39,916 bases of DNA, taken from JBIICI01 sp044238935 (GTDB lineage: Bacteria > Pseudomonadota > Alphaproteobacteria > Micavibrionales > Micavibrionaceae). The position numbers and the translations under genes were made by a program. The notes beneath the pieces were generated by a model. It was given only the letters and a program-made list of their open reading frames with translations, was not told where the DNA came from and searched no databases. Of the stretch, positions 26,269-34,634 are shown piece by piece. Position 1 is the stretch's first letter; every line of letters starts with the position of its first letter. The stretch covers positions 1-39,916 of the forward strand of contig JBIICI010000017.1 in assembly GCA_044238935.1 (NCBI GenBank), in the 5' to 3' direction.

Positions 26269-26311
26269 AAATTATTTCTAAGAGATATATTATAAAAAAT
26301 AAGGTGCTATT

Positions 26312-28777
26312 GTGATTTTTAAAAAATCAATTCCTGATGATAAAAAAGACGATAAAACGTCTGAATCCCTTTCAAAACCAATATTGCCCTTGCGTGATAT
26401 TGTTGTTTTCCCCCATATGATTGTTCCGCTTTTTGTTGGGCGTGAAAAATCTGTCAAGGCACTTGAATCCGTTATGGAAGGGGATAAGCAAATTATCCTT
26501 ATCACCCAAAAATCCGCCAGCGAAGATGACCCTGATATTGATGGCCTCTATGATGTGGGTGTGATTGGACAAATTTTACAGCTTTTAAAATTACCAGATG
26601 GAACCGTTAAGGTTTTGGTGGAAGGCACAAACAAAGTTGCCATTGACCGCTTTGAAAATGACGGGGATTTCCTGACGGGGTATTACCACCCTTTAAATGA
26701 TGAAACTGATTTACAAGATGAAGAAGTCAAAGCCTTATCTCGTGCTATTGTATCCCAGTTTGAACAGTTTGTGGGGATGAATAAAAAAATTCCCGATGAA
26801 ATGATTGTCTCTGTAAACCAGTTGGATGACCCCTCAAAAATCGCCGATACAATTGCGGCGCATTTGCCCATGAAGCTGGATCGGAAACAAGAATTATTGC
26901 AAGTGATTGATTGCATCAGTCGCTTGGAAATGGTTTACGGCATTATGGAGGGGGAAATTGGGGTTTTAAATGTAGAAAAACGCATCAAAAATCGCGTCAA
27001 AGGACAAATGGAAAAAACCCAGCGCGAATATTATTTGAATGAGCAAATGAAGGCCATTCAAAAGGAATTGAATAATGACGAAGACATTGATGATATAAAG
27101 GAATTTGAAAATAAGCTGCAAGAGCTGAAAGCCCCGAATGAGGTTAAGGACAAAGCCCAAGCGGAGCTTAAAAAACTCAAACAAATGAGCCCAATGTCCG
27201 CCGAATCAAGCGTTGTTCGGAACTATCTGGATTGGATTTTCTCTCTCCCATGGAGCCAGAAAACGCGAATTAAAAAAGACATTCTAGCCGCACAAAAAAT
27301 CTTGAACGAAGATCATTATGGATTGGACAAGGTCAAAGATCGTATCTTGGAATATTTAGCCGTGCAACAACGTGTGGGAACGGTTAAGGGATCAACTTTA
27401 TGCTTTGTGGGCCCTCCCGGTGTTGGAAAAACATCTTTGGCAAAATCCATCGCACGCGCAACCAATCGCAACTATATTCGCCTTGCATTAGGGGGCGTCC
27501 GTGATGAAAGCGAAATTCGGGGTCACCGTCGCACCTATATCGGGGCGATGCCGGGGAAAATTATCCAAAGCATGAAAAAAGCAAAAACAATCAACCCTTT
27601 GTTTTTATTGGATGAGATCGATAAATTAGGTGCTGATTGGCGCGGCGACCCTAGCTCTGCTTTATTAGAAGTCTTAGATCCTGAACAAAATAACAGCTTT
27701 AATGATCATTACATGGAATTAGATTACAATCTATCTGATGTCATGTTTGTGTGCACATCCAACAGCTTTAACATGCCCCAACCTCTTTTGGATCGCATGG
27801 AAATTATTCGCCTGTCAGGATATACAGAGGATGAAAAAGTCGAAATTGCCAAACGTCATTTATTACCAAAGCAAATCAAAAATGCCGGCCTGAAAAAAGG
27901 CGAATTCAGTGTTGATGATGGTGCCATTCGTGATTTAGTGCGCTATTACACGCGCGAAGCAGGTGTGCGGAGCTTAGAGCGTGAAATTGCCAATTTATGC
28001 CGCAAATCCGTCAAAGAAATTTTGACGCATGGTAAGGCAAAGGATGCACCAGCCCATAGTATTCTTATTAACAGCGATAATCTCAAAACCTATGCAGGGA
28101 TACGCAAATTCCGTTTTGGCGAAATTGATATTGAAAATCGTGTTGGCGTTGTCAATGGCTTAGCCTACACAGATTTTGGTGGAGATTTACTATCCATCGA
28201 ATCGGTGCTTGTACCGGGTAAAGAGGGGCGCTTATCAATGACGGGGAATTTAAAAGATGTCATGAAAGAATCCATCACAGTTGCGGAAATGTTGATTAAA
28301 TCCCGCGCGGATCAAATGGGTATTGATTTTTCAACCCTCAAGGAAAAAAGCATCCATGTGCATGTGCCTGAAGGCGCCGTTCCAAAAGATGGCCCTTCAG
28401 CAGGGGCGGCCATGGTCACATCCATCGTGTCAACCTTAACCAACATTCCAATTCATCGCGATCTCGCCATGACCGGAGAGGTCAATTTACGGGGTCATGT
28501 TACCGCCATTGGTGGCGTGAAGGAAAAATTATTGGCCGCCTTACGCGCAGGAATCACGATGGTATTAATTCCTGAGGAAAATGAAAAAGATTTGGAAGAA
28601 ATCCCTGAGAATGTCAAGCAAGGGTTGCAGATCATTCCCGTACATACAATTGAAGATGTATTGCATTATGCGCTTGTAAACTCTCCATTTTCCGTAAGCG
28701 ATAAAAAACCATTAATTTCCTCAATTTTGCCACAAAAAAGTGCTCCAAAACCCGAAAATCCTATGATTCACCATTGA
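26312..28777 (+). CDS. lon: Lon ATP-dependent protease
   Basis: An 821-residue cytoplasmic AAA+ serine protease. The N-terminal substrate domain starts PILPLRDIVVFPHMIVPLFV. Walker A is GPPGVGKT (367-374), and Walker B is LFLLDEIDKL. The protease dyad is Ser696 (PKDGPSAGAAM) and Lys739 (GGVKEKLLAA), spaced 43 apart as in E. coli Lon. The start is a GTG at 26312 with AAGGTG 6-7 bp upstream; there is no better ATG. A poorly conserved basic and proline-containing C-terminal tail ends the protein. HU, a known Lon substrate in other bacteria, lies just downstream. Confidence 0.95.
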   Translation: MIFKKSIPDDKKDDKTSESLSKPILPLRDIVVFPHMIVPLFVGREKSVKALESVMEGDKQIILITQKSASEDDPDIDGLYDVGVIGQILQLLKLPDGTVKVLVEGTNKVAIDRFENDGDFLTGYYHPLNDETDLQDEEVKALSRAIVSQFEQFVGMNKKIPDEMIVSVNQLDDPSKIADTIAAHLPMKLDRKQELLQVIDCISRLEMVYGIMEGEIGVLNVEKRIKNRVKGQMEKTQREYYLNEQMKAIQKELNNDEDIDDIKEFENKLQELKAPNEVKDKAQAELKKLKQMSPMSAESSVVRNYLDWIFSLPWSQKTRIKKDILAAQKILNEDHYGLDKVKDRILEYLAVQQRVGTVKGSTLCFVGPPGVGKTSLAKSIARATNRNYIRLALGGVRDESEIRGHRRTYIGAMPGKIIQSMKKAKTINPLFLLDEIDKLGADWRGDPSSALLEVLDPEQNNSFNDHYMELDYNLSDVMFVCTSNSFNMPQPLLDRMEIIRLSGYTEDEKVEIAKRHLLPKQIKNAGLKKGEFSVDDGAIRDLVRYYTREAGVRSLEREIANLCRKSVKEILTHGKAKDAPAHSILINSDNLKTYAGIRKFRFGEIDIENRVGVVNGLAYTDFGGDLLSIESVLVPGKEGRLSMTGNLKDVMKESITVAEMLIKSRADQMGIDFSTLKEKSIHVHVPEGAVPKDGPSAGAAMVTSIVSTLTNIPIHRDLAMTGEVNLRGHVTAIGGVKEKLLAALRAGITMVLIPEENEKDLEEIPENVKQGLQIIPVHTIEDVLHYALVNSPFSVSDKKPLISSILPQKSAPKPENPMIHH

Positions 28778-28880
28778 GTCAAAGGCAAAAAACGCGTAAA
28801 AATATACAGGATGATTGATTTGTAACGAATCACTTATTCAAATTGATAGCCATTACTTTTTTAAAAAAGAGGATATAACT

Positions 28881-29171
28881 GTGAACAAACAAGACTTTAT
28901 TGCGATTATTGCCGAAGACACTGGTGAATCAAAAGCAAAAACACAGCTAATTTTAGATTCTGTTCTAAAGAACGTTACAAAATTACTAGCAAACGGCGAT
29001 GATTTAACATTCGTTGGTTTTGGTAAATTTGAAACAAAAGACCGCCCTGCTTCAACAGGTCGCAATCCACAAACAGGTGCAGAAATCCAGATTTCAGCAT
29101 CTAAACAAGTGAAATTCAAAGTTGGTAAAGATTTAAAAGACACAGTTAACGGCAAGAAAAAAGCTGCTTAA
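28881..29171 (+). CDS. HU-type DNA-binding protein
   Basis: A 96-residue histone-like protein. It starts with GTG at 28881; AAAGAGGA 8 bp upstream and the standard HU N-terminus NKQDFIAIIAE support this. An ATG-like extension upstream is in frame but unlike the family. The HU core is complete: LTFVGFGKFETKDRPASTGR, NPQTGAEIQI and the C-terminal VKFKVGKDLKDTVN. It follows lon by about 100 bp, the usual alphaproteobacterial order (lon then hup), and ends at a strong terminator. Confidence 0.93.
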   Translation: MNKQDFIAIIAEDTGESKAKTQLILDSVLKNVTKLLANGDDLTFVGFGKFETKDRPASTGRNPQTGAEIQISASKQVKFKVGKDLKDTVNGKKKAA

Positions 29172-29190
29172 TCTCTTTTATTATATAATA

Positions 29191-29236
29191 AAAAAATCCC
29201 TTTTGTGTGGTTTATCCAACAAAAGGGATTTTTTGT
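29191..29236. terminator. Strong terminator after HU
   Basis: AAAAAATCCCTTTTGT and ACAAAAGGGATTTTTT pair perfectly (16 bp) around a 12-base loop. The A and T runs on both sides would work in either direction. Confidence 0.85.
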
Positions 29237-29311
29237 TAAATATAATGACATTTTGGTCTTGCATTTTAAAATCAATTCTGGTTATATCCTAAAATCTTTT
29301 GGAAACAAAAG

Positions 29312-29387
29312 GGGCGGTTAGCTCAGTTGGTAGAGCATCTCGTTTACACCGAGAGGGTCGGGGGTTCGAGTCCCTCACCGCCCACCA
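29312..29387 (+). tRNA. tRNA-Val (anticodon TAC), element insertion site
   Basis: 76 nt with encoded CCA. Acceptor GGGCGGT pairs with ACCGCCC; anticodon stem TCTCG/CGAGA encloses TTTACAC with anticodon TAC; T arm GGGGGTTCGAGTCCCTC. The minus-strand recombinase reads into its 3' half and stops in its anticodon loop. Confidence 0.97.
29344..29387. other. Likely attachment site (tRNA-Val 3' half)
   Basis: The recombinase gene ends inside the tRNA gene, the standard position of an integrase next to its att site. The core should be some part of this 44-bp overlap. I found no second copy of it in the window, so the other end lies outside. Confidence 0.55.
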
Positions 29388-30891
29388 TTTTTAAATTTGC
29401 CCCGTTTAAGTTGTCTAAAACCTTGAACGGTAAGGCGATTAGGGGTGTTTGAAGCCCTGTTTTTCTGTTGTATGTTAGGCGGTCTAAGAAAGCTAATTTT
29501 AGCACCGTACGCTTATGTGCTAACTGCCCTAAAGTCCACAATTTATAAGGGTTTGAGAGGAAGCTCATGGCGTGTTCGAAGAGTTCCTCGAATCTGCCTT
29601 GTGGGGGCGTGCTGTAAATGGATTCTTCCATCAATAATTTCTCCTTTTCCAGCTGGGCAATTCGTTGCTCATAGCGTGTAATGGCAGAAGGCACAGTTGC
29701 CTCTACTATCCGATCCACCAGCTGTTCAATTTGCCGTTCAATGCCAACCACTTTTTGCTTGGCAGATTGGATCAGTGCGGTTGTATGGCTCGCCTGTTGT
29801 TCCCACGCATCCTTAAACATGGCACTAAGCAGGTCAAACAGGGGCTGTGTGGGACGCATGGTTTTCAGCAAGGCTTCAAAATCGCCTTCCAACTTATCAC
29901 GGGGAATGGACTTGCCTTTACTGGAGCAATCTTTGTTGTGGCACAGATAATAGGCAAATTTCTGCCGCTTGCCCTGTGACCAGCACGAGGTCAGCGGTCT
30001 GCCACAATCATCACACAGGATAAACCCCCGTAGTGGGAAATCAGTATGAATATCTTTACGGGCGGGGACTTTCACCGTTTCAGTCAATCTTTTTTGAATT
30101 TTCTCAAACGTTTCAAGACTCACCAACCCTTCATGCTTGCCTTTCCGTGCAGAGACACCCCAATCCTCTTTTTCCACATAACCCGCATAAGTGAGGCAGG
30201 TGAGCATTTGTTTCACCCGTGACGGATGAACCCGTCCCTTTTTGTCGATATGTGGGTAATGCACACTTTTTTCTAAAAAGCGTTGGACTTCGACCATCAT
30301 GCTAAAACGACCGCTTGCATAGCCTTCCATGGCTTCACCAATAATAGAAGCCACAGGTTCATCTCGTACCAAGAGCTTGCCATGTTCAGCCGTCTTTTTG
30401 AAAACATACCCTGTTGGGGGTGCAAAGACGTAATAGCCATTTTCGATACGAGCGGTCATCTTCTGAATGACCTGTCTCTTGTTTTGCTCCCGTTCCAATT
30501 GGCCTTGTGCCGCCAAAATTGTCTCGATGAACTCCCCTTCAGGCGTTGGGTCAAATTTGAAGTTTAAACATTCTACCGTGGCTTCTCGTAATGCTAGGGC
30601 TTGACGTAGTCTCAAATGACTTTGTGTATCTCTGGCTAGGCGTTTTAAGTCATCGAAGATGATGACGTAAGCGTTTTTCTTATTTTGATCCAAATAATGC
30701 AGCATGGATACCAAAGCAGGGCGATTCATAAAATCGCCTCCGCCACTGGCATCGTCTGCAAACACTTGCTCGACACTATAACCCTGCATAGCCGCATGTT
30801 GCCTGCAACGGTGTTCTTGGCTTTCCAAACCATGGCCATCTGTGGCTTGTTTTGTCGATGATACCCGACAGTAAATAAGTGCTTTTGTCAT
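29344..30891 (-). CDS. Large serine recombinase/integrase
   Basis: A 515-residue site-specific recombinase. The resolvase domain starts ALIYCRVSSTKQ with the nucleophilic serine at 11; DDASGGGDFMNRPALVSML and FDDLKRLARDTQ are typical. The recombinase domain (GYVFKK to about 280) and a zinc ribbon (LCDDCGRPLTS with CHNKDC, about 296-323) follow, then a coiled-coil region (about 370-430). The final residues MVGGEGLEPPTLSV are the antisense translation of tRNA-Val, so the stop is supplied by the tRNA gene. An AAAGGG-type ribosome-binding site precedes the ATG at 30891. It sits 14 bp behind a 90-residue ORF, likely in one operon. Confidence 0.92.
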   Translation of the reverse strand: MTKALIYCRVSSTKQATDGHGLESQEHRCRQHAAMQGYSVEQVFADDASGGGDFMNRPALVSMLHYLDQNKKNAYVIIFDDLKRLARDTQSHLRLRQALALREATVECLNFKFDPTPEGEFIETILAAQGQLEREQNKRQVIQKMTARIENGYYVFAPPTGYVFKKTAEHGKLLVRDEPVASIIGEAMEGYASGRFSMMVEVQRFLEKSVHYPHIDKKGRVHPSRVKQMLTCLTYAGYVEKEDWGVSARKGKHEGLVSLETFEKIQKRLTETVKVPARKDIHTDFPLRGFILCDDCGRPLTSCWSQGKRQKFAYYLCHNKDCSSKGKSIPRDKLEGDFEALLKTMRPTQPLFDLLSAMFKDAWEQQASHTTALIQSAKQKVVGIERQIEQLVDRIVEATVPSAITRYEQRIAQLEKEKLLMEESIYSTPPQGRFEELFEHAMSFLSNPYKLWTLGQLAHKRTVLKLAFLDRLTYNRKTGLQTPLIALPFKVLDNLNGANLKMVGGEGLEPPTLSV

Positions 30892-30905
30892 ACAGCAATC
30901 CCTTT

Positions 30906-31178
30906 CTAACAGTCCTCTTTTGATGATTCTAGCGAAGTTTCAGTGGTTTTGTCACGCATTATTAAGTGTTGTTGCGTGTTCCCTAAAGCCGCGACTTGTT
31001 GAACAGAATTGACGCCATAACCCAAATAAACAAATTCGCACGTCATGTTCCAGAGTGTGTGCAGTAGCTCTTCTTTTTCACAAGGGCTAAGCCTTGTGGC
31101 ATCCAGATAATGCTGGTAACGTGAAATGTCCAGTTTCAAAGGCTTTGGGGTGAAGTTTTCGGGGGGTGGTGTTTCCAT
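30906..31178 (-). CDS. Small protein preceding the recombinase, function unknown
   Basis: 90 residues, starting METPPPENFTPKPLKLDIS; helical core RYQHYLDATRLSPCEKEELL, then HTLWNMTCEFVYLGYGVNSV. Proteins of this shape are often found directly before serine recombinases in alphaproteobacterial islands, as I recall; I cannot name a family. AAGGAGAG lies about 12 bp before the ATG. It may be a recombination directionality factor or a partner of the recombinase, which is inference. Confidence 0.7.
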   Translation of the reverse strand: METPPPENFTPKPLKLDISRYQHYLDATRLSPCEKEELLHTLWNMTCEFVYLGYGVNSVQQVAALGNTQQHLIMRDKTTETSLESSKEDC

Positions 31179-31299
31179 GATACGGTTCTCTCCTTTCTTT
31201 CGGTTTGGTGTTTAAAACGCAAAAAACAGATTGTTCACTTTATGTTCTTTTTACAGAAGAGTCAAGAAAATACCGCTTTTATCTCATGCTTCCCTTTCC

Positions 31300-31599
31300 T
31301 CAGCGATTAAACAATGGAGTTCTGCATTGCCGTCTAGGCTGCAAAACCGTACTGTTGAGGCGGGCGTTTTCAGGCAAAGCCTGTTGTAGATAGACGGTGA
31401 ACCTTTGAAACTGTTGCTGTTGCGAGGAATTAAACGGCGTAGAGGGATCAATCAGCACGGTAATCGTCGGCTGAGCTTTACCCGACTGACAGTGCGTAAT
31501 GGGGTCGAAGGTGGTGGGTTTATCTGCAACTAAGCTCCAGATGAACCAGCTTGTTAGAGCAATAGCTCCTCCTGTGTAAAGTAGATTAGATCTGTTCAT
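31300..31599 (-). CDS. Small membrane-anchored protein of the element
   Basis: About 99 residues: a membrane segment (about residues 7-25) followed by an outside or cytoplasmic domain with ITVLIDPSTPFNSSQQQQFQ and FTVYLQQALPENARL. The VLIDPSTPF stretch resembles the start of a von Willebrand A-like fold. I use the ATG at 31599, with GGGAGG 9 bp upstream, over the ATG/GTG codons just before it. It overlaps the previous ORF by 14 bp, so it is part of the same operon. Function unknown. Confidence 0.6.
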   Translation of the reverse strand: MNRSNLLYTGGAIALTSWFIWSLVADKPTTFDPITHCQSGKAQPTITVLIDPSTPFNSSQQQQFQRFTVYLQQALPENARLNSTVLQPRRQCRTPLFNR

Positions 31600-32284
31600 A
31601 ATCATTATCCTCCCCAAAATTGGTGTGATGCGTGCTTGGCTGTGATTTCAGGATTGTTTCTTCCTGATCCACATCGCCTTGTAAAATGGTGCTAAAACGT
31701 TGTTGAAAATCCTCCATATACTCTCGGCGTGCTTGGTGATGCTGTTGCTGAAGGGCAGCGGCCATTGTTTGAATGCCTGCTTGAAATTGTTGAAGCGTAT
31801 TTTTTAGACCAACGGCGGCGGATTCAATGCTTTGTAATTCTGCCTGTAACGGATTGTTCAATACAGGCGGATTGAGTGGCTGGTACGTTCCCCGTCGTTC
31901 TGCCATAAGGGTATTGATCCAATGCGTTAGGGTGTCTTGCAGATCGGTTTTCGCCTGCAAAAACCGTTTAAAAACACCACTATAATGGGGATACGGATCA
32001 CAGTATTGACCCGTAAAAACCAGCATGGTTGCAACCAGTGCAAAAAAGAGGGTGACACACAAAAATCTGAGCGACTCCAAAGAAAGTTCCCATGGCCACA
32101 GGGCTGCCCCTTGGACAAATAGCCGTTGAAACGCCATTTCTGTATCGAAGCTATTGCCTTGCGACCACTCAATCAAGAGCGTCACAAGATACACCAAGCC
32201 AAACTGCACCCCGCCAATGAGATCGAAGCCCACCACGCCTTGAATCGTATGGGGGCATCGACATGAGGGGTGAAATTGAGGCAC
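31586..32284 (-). pseudogene. Downstream half of a frameshifted membrane protein gene
   Basis: A 232-codon frame with membrane segments about 18-40 and 70-90, CDPYPHYSGVFKRF, and a C-terminal helical region rich in glutamine (about 130-200). Its apparent start is a GTG at 32284 with no ribosome-binding site, well inside the preceding gene. One added C in a minus-strand CCCCC run (32251-32255) would join it to the gene upstream into a single open frame across the overlap. The combined protein has the layout of a coiled N-terminus, several membrane segments and a coiled C-terminus. I therefore read it as a broken gene, or one needing frameshifting, not a separate gene. Confidence 0.6.
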
Positions 32285-32868
32285 ACGCCTAATAAGCTCG
32301 CCATACCAAGGTTTAACAGTGAAATGGTGACCGCTAGAATGACACTTTCTTGCCCCCCGTAGGTGGTAAGACCTGCCAGAAGTTGGGCGTTGACACGAGC
32401 CTCTATTACCAAAGCAAGGATTTTGAGAAACAAGGCTTTATAAAGGTTTGGTTGCTTACAGTCCCGTTTCAATTTATGCACCGCACGGAAGTTTTGCAGA
32501 ACCAATACTGCCTTTTTGAACGTGAGTAATTTAGGCTCTAAATCTGCTTGAGCATCTCTTAAAACATTGTCAGGCAGCAAACTCATTTTTTGCCTTAGTA
32601 ACACCCACTGATCTTGAGAATCAGGGTCATTCACCCCTATAAAAGGGATCACATTATTGCGAAGATGCTGGAGTGCCTGTATCGCCAAAGAAATTTGTTG
32701 TTGGGTATGGCGTGCTTGCTCCTCTAATAACTGGTTCAGCAAGTCATGGGCTTGCTTTACTTTTAATTCTTCAATGGCTTCTCTCACCAAGGCTTCAATT
32801 GCCTCTGGTGAGACAGCTTTGGGATAAAAGGGCTTTAAAATGGCTTGAATCTCTACTTGATTAGACAC
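32182..32868 (-). pseudogene. Upstream half of a frameshifted membrane protein gene
   Basis: A 228-codon frame: a long helical N-terminus (about 10-130, EAIEELKVKQAHDLLNQLLE and following) and membrane segments at about 145-165 and 175-200. It starts with GTG at 32868, with AGGAGG 8 bp upstream, sharing one base with the previous stop codon (TAGTG). The last 30 residues, past the putative frameshift, look shortened. The frame past 32260 would continue in the next ORF if the C run were one longer. Function unknown. Confidence 0.6.
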
Positions 32869-33740
32869 TATTTTTTCCTCCTGTTTATTTCGTTGATGTC
32901 ATGAGCGGTACATTGACCCGTGAGAATGCTTTGTAATCGTCGGTGAAGTAGGTCTACATATAGTTGTGGGGCATGCAGAATATTCAGCGGTTGATCTGAA
33001 ACAAAAAGCTTCAAGTGTAAATCCCCTTGATTGACAGGCATGGGTAACATCCATTCCCAGCAGCTTTTTAAAACGGGGCGTTGTGCTAATTCTTGGGTGA
33101 CTTGCATTTCTGCAGGCTGTGGAGGTGTGACATAGAAGCCAACAAAACTCCCCGTGATGGATCTTTCGACGCTCTCACGCTCAATGCGATCTTGATGAAA
33201 GACGATATTGAACAGCTTGTGTGTGATGATAATTTGTTGCGTATCAAAGGTGAAAATGACTTGCCGTCCTATCCATTGCAGGCATTTGTTTTGCCAGTAC
33301 TGCTGGAAGGATTTTCCAAGCCACCATTGCCGAAAGCCCCGATTGGCTTTGGGCATATACCACATATCGAGTGCGAAATAGACGATAACGGGTAAAACCA
33401 ACCAAGAGCCATCTTCCCCACCAATACCAACGGCTAAAAAAGCCGCCAGTCCGTACAACGAAAATAGACTCACGATATACAAACGATATAACGCACCGTC
33501 TAAGACACGGTAGGTTACTTTGATTTCGCTGTTGGGGTAAGCCACGGTTTCAGGAAAGTTCAGTAAGGGTGGCAGCACCACGCCAGACTGGGTGAAAATC
33601 TCTTTCAGATACACTTCAACCCAGTTTGGTTGAGGCTGTTCTTGAGGCTTAGATTGGCTCGTATTCGGAGCTTGTTTTTGTTGAGTCGGTTTGACGGAGG
33701 GAGTAGGACGAGTCATTTTGGTAGTTTCCATTTTTTGCAT
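32868..33740 (-). CDS. Element membrane protein of unknown function
   Basis: 290 residues. A proline- and glutamine-rich N-terminus (about 10-40), then two membrane segments (about 85-105 and 110-125), and a mostly beta-strand C-terminal domain including VIFTFDTQQIIITHKLFN, SFVGFYVTPPQPAEMQV and LKLFVSDQPLN. I do not recognise it. The ATG at 33740 has no evident ribosome-binding site; a GTG precedes it by one codon. It leads the minus-strand operon that runs to the recombinase, and its stop overlaps the next start (TAGTG). Confidence 0.65.
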   Translation of the reverse strand: MQKMETTKMTRPTPSVKPTQQKQAPNTSQSKPQEQPQPNWVEVYLKEIFTQSGVVLPPLLNFPETVAYPNSEIKVTYRVLDGALYRLYIVSLFSLYGLAAFLAVGIGGEDGSWLVLPVIVYFALDMWYMPKANRGFRQWWLGKSFQQYWQNKCLQWIGRQVIFTFDTQQIIITHKLFNIVFHQDRIERESVERSITGSFVGFYVTPPQPAEMQVTQELAQRPVLKSCWEWMLPMPVNQGDLHLKLFVSDQPLNILHAPQLYVDLLHRRLQSILTGQCTAHDINEINRRKK

Positions 33741-34002
33741 CACAAGTAACGGGCTAATGAGCTTCTTTTATTTGTTTGCGTTGTATAATTTCATTAAAAA
33801 GCTTTGGGTAAACCTGTGCAAATGCCTCGCTTTTTGAGTTGTGTAAAACAAGGTGAAATTATCAGTAAAATAGCCGGTTTTAGGCTAAAAAAATTCGTTG
33901 TTACATATTGAAATTTTGTATGCACAAAAAATACAGATGCCACTGTTCTTATAAAAAATGCTATAATGAAATTTGTTTTTTAAGAATACAGGATGATCTT
34001 TT
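33741..34002. other. Divergent intergenic region of the element
   Basis: 262 bp between the minus-strand operon and the plus-strand DNA-binding-like gene. It contains a TAGCC/GGCTA hairpin (33871-33887) and the extended -10 sequence listed separately. Other AT-rich stretches (for example near 33790) could serve the leftward operon. Confidence 0.4.
33959..33967 (+). promoter_or_regulatory. Extended -10 promoter for the 34003 gene
   Basis: TGCTATAAT is a perfect extended -10 element 35 bp before the ATG at 34003. A -35 match is weak, as is usual for this type. AGGAT lies about 10 bp before the ATG. Confidence 0.6.
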
Positions 34003-34608
34003 ATGCCTTCTAAGAAGCCATCTCAGTCTACAGATTCTAACAAGCGAGGACGCCCCAAAAAAGAAAAAACCGCACAGAAGAATTTGAATGTGCGTGTTAC
34101 CGAAGACCAAAAGTTAGAGCTCCAAAAACGTAGTCAAATCTTTTTCACCTCAGACAGCCAACTTGTTAAAGACGCAACGATTAAATCAAATCTACATACA
34201 CTCAAACGACTACTTTCCACTGAAGATGTCTTACCAGATGATCTTTTATTAAGACTCGAAGTAAAGAAAGATCCAGGTAAAGCACACCATTTAAAAGTCA
34301 TGATGTTTCACTATCCAAAATTCAAAGGGCTGATTTCTCGTTTTGAATTTTATTTGCAAGGCAGAAGACTTCAGATGGTTTTTGCCCGCAATCAGATTTA
34401 TGAGTTTACAGATAACATTGATGAAGAAATAGTCGAACATCTATTGAACTCGAACAAGATTTTAGTTGTGTTAATGGATCAGCACATGATTTTACACCGA
34501 GATGAAATGTACTTTGCCCCCCTTATTATTTATAGAACGCCTTCTCTTCTCTATTCTGTTCCTGACTATATGACCCGACTGCCTTCGGATAACTGGAAGC
34601 AGTTTTGA
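34003..34608 (+). CDS. Probable DNA-binding protein of the element, upstream of the coupling protein
   Basis: 201 residues. The N-terminus is basic with an AT-hook-like RGRPKK (about 15-20), then NLNVRVTEDQKLELQKRSQI (27-46), with the strand-helix pattern of a ribbon-helix-helix domain. The rest (about 60-201) is mixed alpha/beta, including LKVMMFHYPKFKGLISRFEF; I do not recognise it. It precedes the VirD4-type gene by 26 bp on the same strand, as accessory relaxosome proteins (MobC-like) often do. That role is inference. The ATG at 34003 follows an extended -10 promoter. Confidence 0.6.
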   Translation: MPSKKPSQSTDSNKRGRPKKEKTAQKNLNVRVTEDQKLELQKRSQIFFTSDSQLVKDATIKSNLHTLKRLLSTEDVLPDDLLLRLEVKKDPGKAHHLKVMMFHYPKFKGLISRFEFYLQGRRLQMVFARNQIYEFTDNIDEEIVEHLLNSNKILVVLMDQHMILHRDEMYFAPLIIYRTPSLLYSVPDYMTRLPSDNWKQF

Positions 34609-34634
34609 GAAAGAATACACATACTGGATAATGA

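Noticed and set aside
28815..28880. N-terminal extension of HU by 22 codons
   Set aside because: HU proteins begin with the (M/V)NKxDF motif; the GTG at 28881 has a good ribosome-binding site and the extension has no family match.
31205..31393. Small plus-strand ORF over the start of the membrane-anchored ORF
   Set aside because: Overlaps a better supported minus-strand gene and has no ribosome-binding site or recognisable sequence.
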